Source: DATBGO01 sp050011895
GTDB taxonomy: Bacteria > Actinomycetota > Actinomycetes > Streptosporangiales > Streptosporangiaceae
DNA length: 64,000 nt
Reading direction: 5' to 3'
Assembly (NCBI GenBank): GCA_050011895.1
Contig: JBEKIF010000001.1
Span: 124,001 to 188,000, forward strand
Below the pieces are notes generated by a model. That model saw nothing but the letters and a program-made list of their open reading frames with translations, did not search any database and was not told where the DNA came from. The position numbers were made by a program, and so were the translations under genes. This document shows, piece after piece, positions 62,646-64,000 of the stretch; position 1 is the stretch's first letter; every line of letters begins with the position of its first letter.

Positions 62646-63509
62646 TCAGCCAGCGGCGACCAGCACCGGAAAGGCCCGCCGCAGCGCGAGCCGCCAGTCA
62701 CCGATGGGCTCGATGCCCGCGCTGGCCCAGCCGTCGTGGCCGAGCACGCTGTAGCCGGGCCGGGGGGCGGGACGGGGAAATGCGCTGGTCGTGGTCGCGC
62801 GGACCCGCTGCGGGTCGGCGCCGAGCAGCCGGAAGACCTCGCGGGCCAGCTCGAACCAGGTGGCCTCGCCGGAGCTCGTGGCGTGGTACACGCCCGCCGC
62901 GGCCCGCGACCGGGCCAGCGCGGTCACCTGCCCGGCGACGTCAGCGGTCCAGGTCGGCTGTCCGAGCTGGTCAGCCACGACCTCCACGGTCGGCCGCTCG
63001 CGCTCCAGCCTGATCATCGTGCGCACGAAATTGGGTCCGTGCGCCCCGTACAGCCAGGCCGTCCGCACCACGTAGCCAGTCTCGGGCAGCAACCGGAGCA
63101 CCGCCTGCTCGCCGGCCAGCTTGGTGCGCCCGTAGGCGGTACGCGGGCCAGCGGCGTCGCGCTCCGAATATGGCCGCCGGGCATCCCCGCCGAACACGTA
63201 GTCGGTGGACATGTGCACCAGCCGGAACCCGCCGGCCGCGCACCCGGCGGCCACGTGCGCCGCTCCCCCGCCGTTCACGCCGAGCGCCTCGTCCTCGTGC
63301 GTCTCGGCCTCGTCGACCCCGGTCCAGGCCGCGCAGTTCACGACCACGTCCGGCGCCCAGCCGCGCAGCGCCGCCCGGACGGCGGCCTCGTCGCTGATGT
63401 CAAGATCCTGGCGGGTGAGGCCGACCACGTCCTCGCTGTCAGCCCGGAGGGCACCGGCGAGATCCCGGCCGAGCATCCCCCCGGACCCGACTATCAGCCA
63501 CCGGCTCAT
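62646..63509 (-). CDS. rfbD: dTDP-4-dehydrorhamnose reductase
   Basis: A 287-residue RmlD-type SDR. IVGSGGMLGRDLAGAL, NCAAWTGVDEAE, STDYVFGGDARRPYSE and AYGRTKLAGEQAV (YxxxK) are intact. It makes dTDP-L-rhamnose. Its ATG overlaps the stop of a 27-codon ORF (ATGA), and that ORF overlaps the upstream membrane gene, so all are translationally coupled. Confidence 0.94.
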   Translation of the reverse strand: MSRWLIVGSGGMLGRDLAGALRADSEDVVGLTRQDLDISDEAAVRAALRGWAPDVVVNCAAWTGVDEAETHEDEALGVNGGGAAHVAAGCAAGGFRLVHMSTDYVFGGDARRPYSERDAAGPRTAYGRTKLAGEQAVLRLLPETGYVVRTAWLYGAHGPNFVRTMIRLERERPTVEVVADQLGQPTWTADVAGQVTALARSRAAAGVYHATSSGEATWFELAREVFRLLGADPQRVRATTTSAFPRPAPRPGYSVLGHDGWASAGIEPIGDWRLALRRAFPVLVAAG

Positions 63510-63589
63510 GGGAAACTCGGGTAGCCGCCGGCCAGCAGCGTCCGGACGTCATGCGAACCGACGAACCCCGACAGGACCAGGGCCTTCAT
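63506..63589 (-). pseudogene. 27-codon coupled ORF, probable rmlA/rmlB deletion scar
   Basis: The peptide begins MKALVLSG, like the start of glucose-1-phosphate thymidylyltransferase (RmlA), and continues GFVGSHDVRTLLAGGYPSF, like the N-terminus of dTDP-glucose dehydratase (RmlB: GGAGFIGSHYVRTLLAGGYP). Both ends keep 4-bp ATGA overlaps with the neighbours. It looks like a fusion of the two gene starts left after deletion; expression is likely but not function. Confidence 0.7.
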
Positions 63590-63999
63590 GACGCCGGCCT
63601 GCCGGAGCGACGGCCCAGTCCGGCCGCCGCGGCCGCGGTGACCAGATCGCCGGCGGTCAGCAGGACGCGGGACACCAGGGCCACCGCGGTGGCGCTGCCG
63701 ACTCCCAGCGTCGGCGCCAGGATCGCGACCAGCAGGACGTCCCGCACGCCGGCCCCGGCGGGGGCGAACACGACCACGAAGCCCACGCACCAGGCGAAGG
63801 CGAAGCCGCCCGTCGCCAGCAGCGCCCCGGTGCCGTATGGTGCGCCGAGCCTGATCGCCATCAGCCAGATCTGCAGGCCGTAGCAGACCCACGAGCCCAG
63901 TGCCCAGGCCAGCGCGGCTGCTATCGCGCGCCCGGCCAGCGGCTGCTCCATGGCCGGCCGCCGGGTCACCCGGAGCAGCCAGGCCAGAACGCGGTTGAG
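63586..63999 (-). CDS. lysylphosphatidylglycerol synthase-type TM/flippase-like protein (5' truncated by window)
   Basis: About 138 C-terminal residues are visible; the frame is open to the window edge. It has at least three membrane segments (WALGSWVCYGLQIWLMAIRL, GALLATGGFAFAWCVGFVVVF, AVALVSRVLLTAGDLVTAAAA) and the motif FAPAGAGVRDVLLVAIL, characteristic of the YbhN/LPG-synthase TM (UPF0104) family, thought to move lipids or lipid-linked sugars. It lies in the surface-sugar operon. Confidence 0.85.
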   Translation of the reverse strand, partial: LNRVLAWLLRVTRRPAMEQPLAGRAIAAALAWALGSWVCYGLQIWLMAIRLGAPYGTGALLATGGFAFAWCVGFVVVFAPAGAGVRDVLLVAILAPTLGVGSATAVALVSRVLLTAGDLVTAAAAAGLGRRSGRPAS

Positions 64000-64000
64000 C

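Overview
The window comes from a very GC-rich actinomycete. The evidence is the roughly 70% G+C with strong third-position bias, frequent GTG starts, ATGA/GTGA-type gene overlaps, and marker genes typical of Actinomycetota: nucS, a Mec-CysO-CysM set, DUF397, DUF3039, DUF2017 and DUF3618 proteins, an actinobacterial LexA box, and nrdR-nrdJ next to lexA. Gene order in several blocks resembles that remembered from Streptomyces-like genomes, but I cannot name a genus from the sequence. Most of the window is chromosomal housekeeping; there is no transposase, integrase or CRISPR array.

Layout. 1-4.3 kb: 3' part of a molybdopterin oxidoreductase, its TorD-like chaperone and an amidohydrolase. 4.4-12.8 kb: vitamin B12-dependent ribonucleotide reductase nrdJ carrying three inteins, its repressor nrdR, a LysM protein, and lexA with an SOS box. 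12.8-15.5 kb: leuS behind a short leader peptide with three consecutive Leu codons and a terminator hairpin (a transcription attenuator). 15.9-22.2 kb: a 6-kb type I polyketide synthase in which the KS, AT, KR and DH catalytic residues are all replaced, followed by a cytochrome P450 C-terminal remnant. 22.7-26.7 kb: phhB, gcvT, gcvH, a HAD hydrolase, an odd leucine-type tRNA with a short variable loop, and bcp. 26.8-38.4 kb: lipoprotein, rdgB-rph, epimerase, MBL hydrolase, thioesterase, cysM-cysO-mec, DUF2017-clpS, pncB, yqgE and a MarR regulator.

38.4-54 kb: thioredoxin-TPR protein, orphan DUF397 protein, two minisatellite arrays, an acyl-CoA mutase with isobutyryl-CoA mutase signature residues behind a perfect 18-bp palindrome, an ECF sigma factor overlapping a membrane-anchored Asp-box protein, a MarR regulator, an ABC ATPase without its ATP motifs, DUF2127, meaB, thiolase, methylmalonyl-CoA epimerase, a DivIVA/FilP-like coiled-coil protein, SDR and alpha/beta hydrolase. 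The mutase, MeaB, epimerase, thiolase and 3-hydroxyacyl-CoA dehydrogenase together fit branched/odd-chain acyl-CoA and B12 metabolism. 55.9-59.9 kb: two DHA2 drug exporters flanking a MarR repressor with two matching operators. 60-64 kb: nucS and a cell-surface sugar region (GT2, UDP-glucuronate decarboxylase, RmlD, a flippase-like membrane protein) with a tiny coupled ORF that looks like an rmlA/rmlB deletion scar.

A recurrent theme is tandem-repeat expansion, both between genes (14-, 17-, 29/30-, 35- and 42-bp units) and inside genes (Gly/Pro/Ala/Asp-rich inserts in the PKS, NrdR tail, thioesterase, thioredoxin-TPR, DUF2127 and 3HCDH proteins). The most notable items are the catalytically stripped PKS, the three inteins placed at conserved RNR residues, the leuS attenuator, the class-I-shaped tRNA-Leu(UAG), and the covarying MarR operators.
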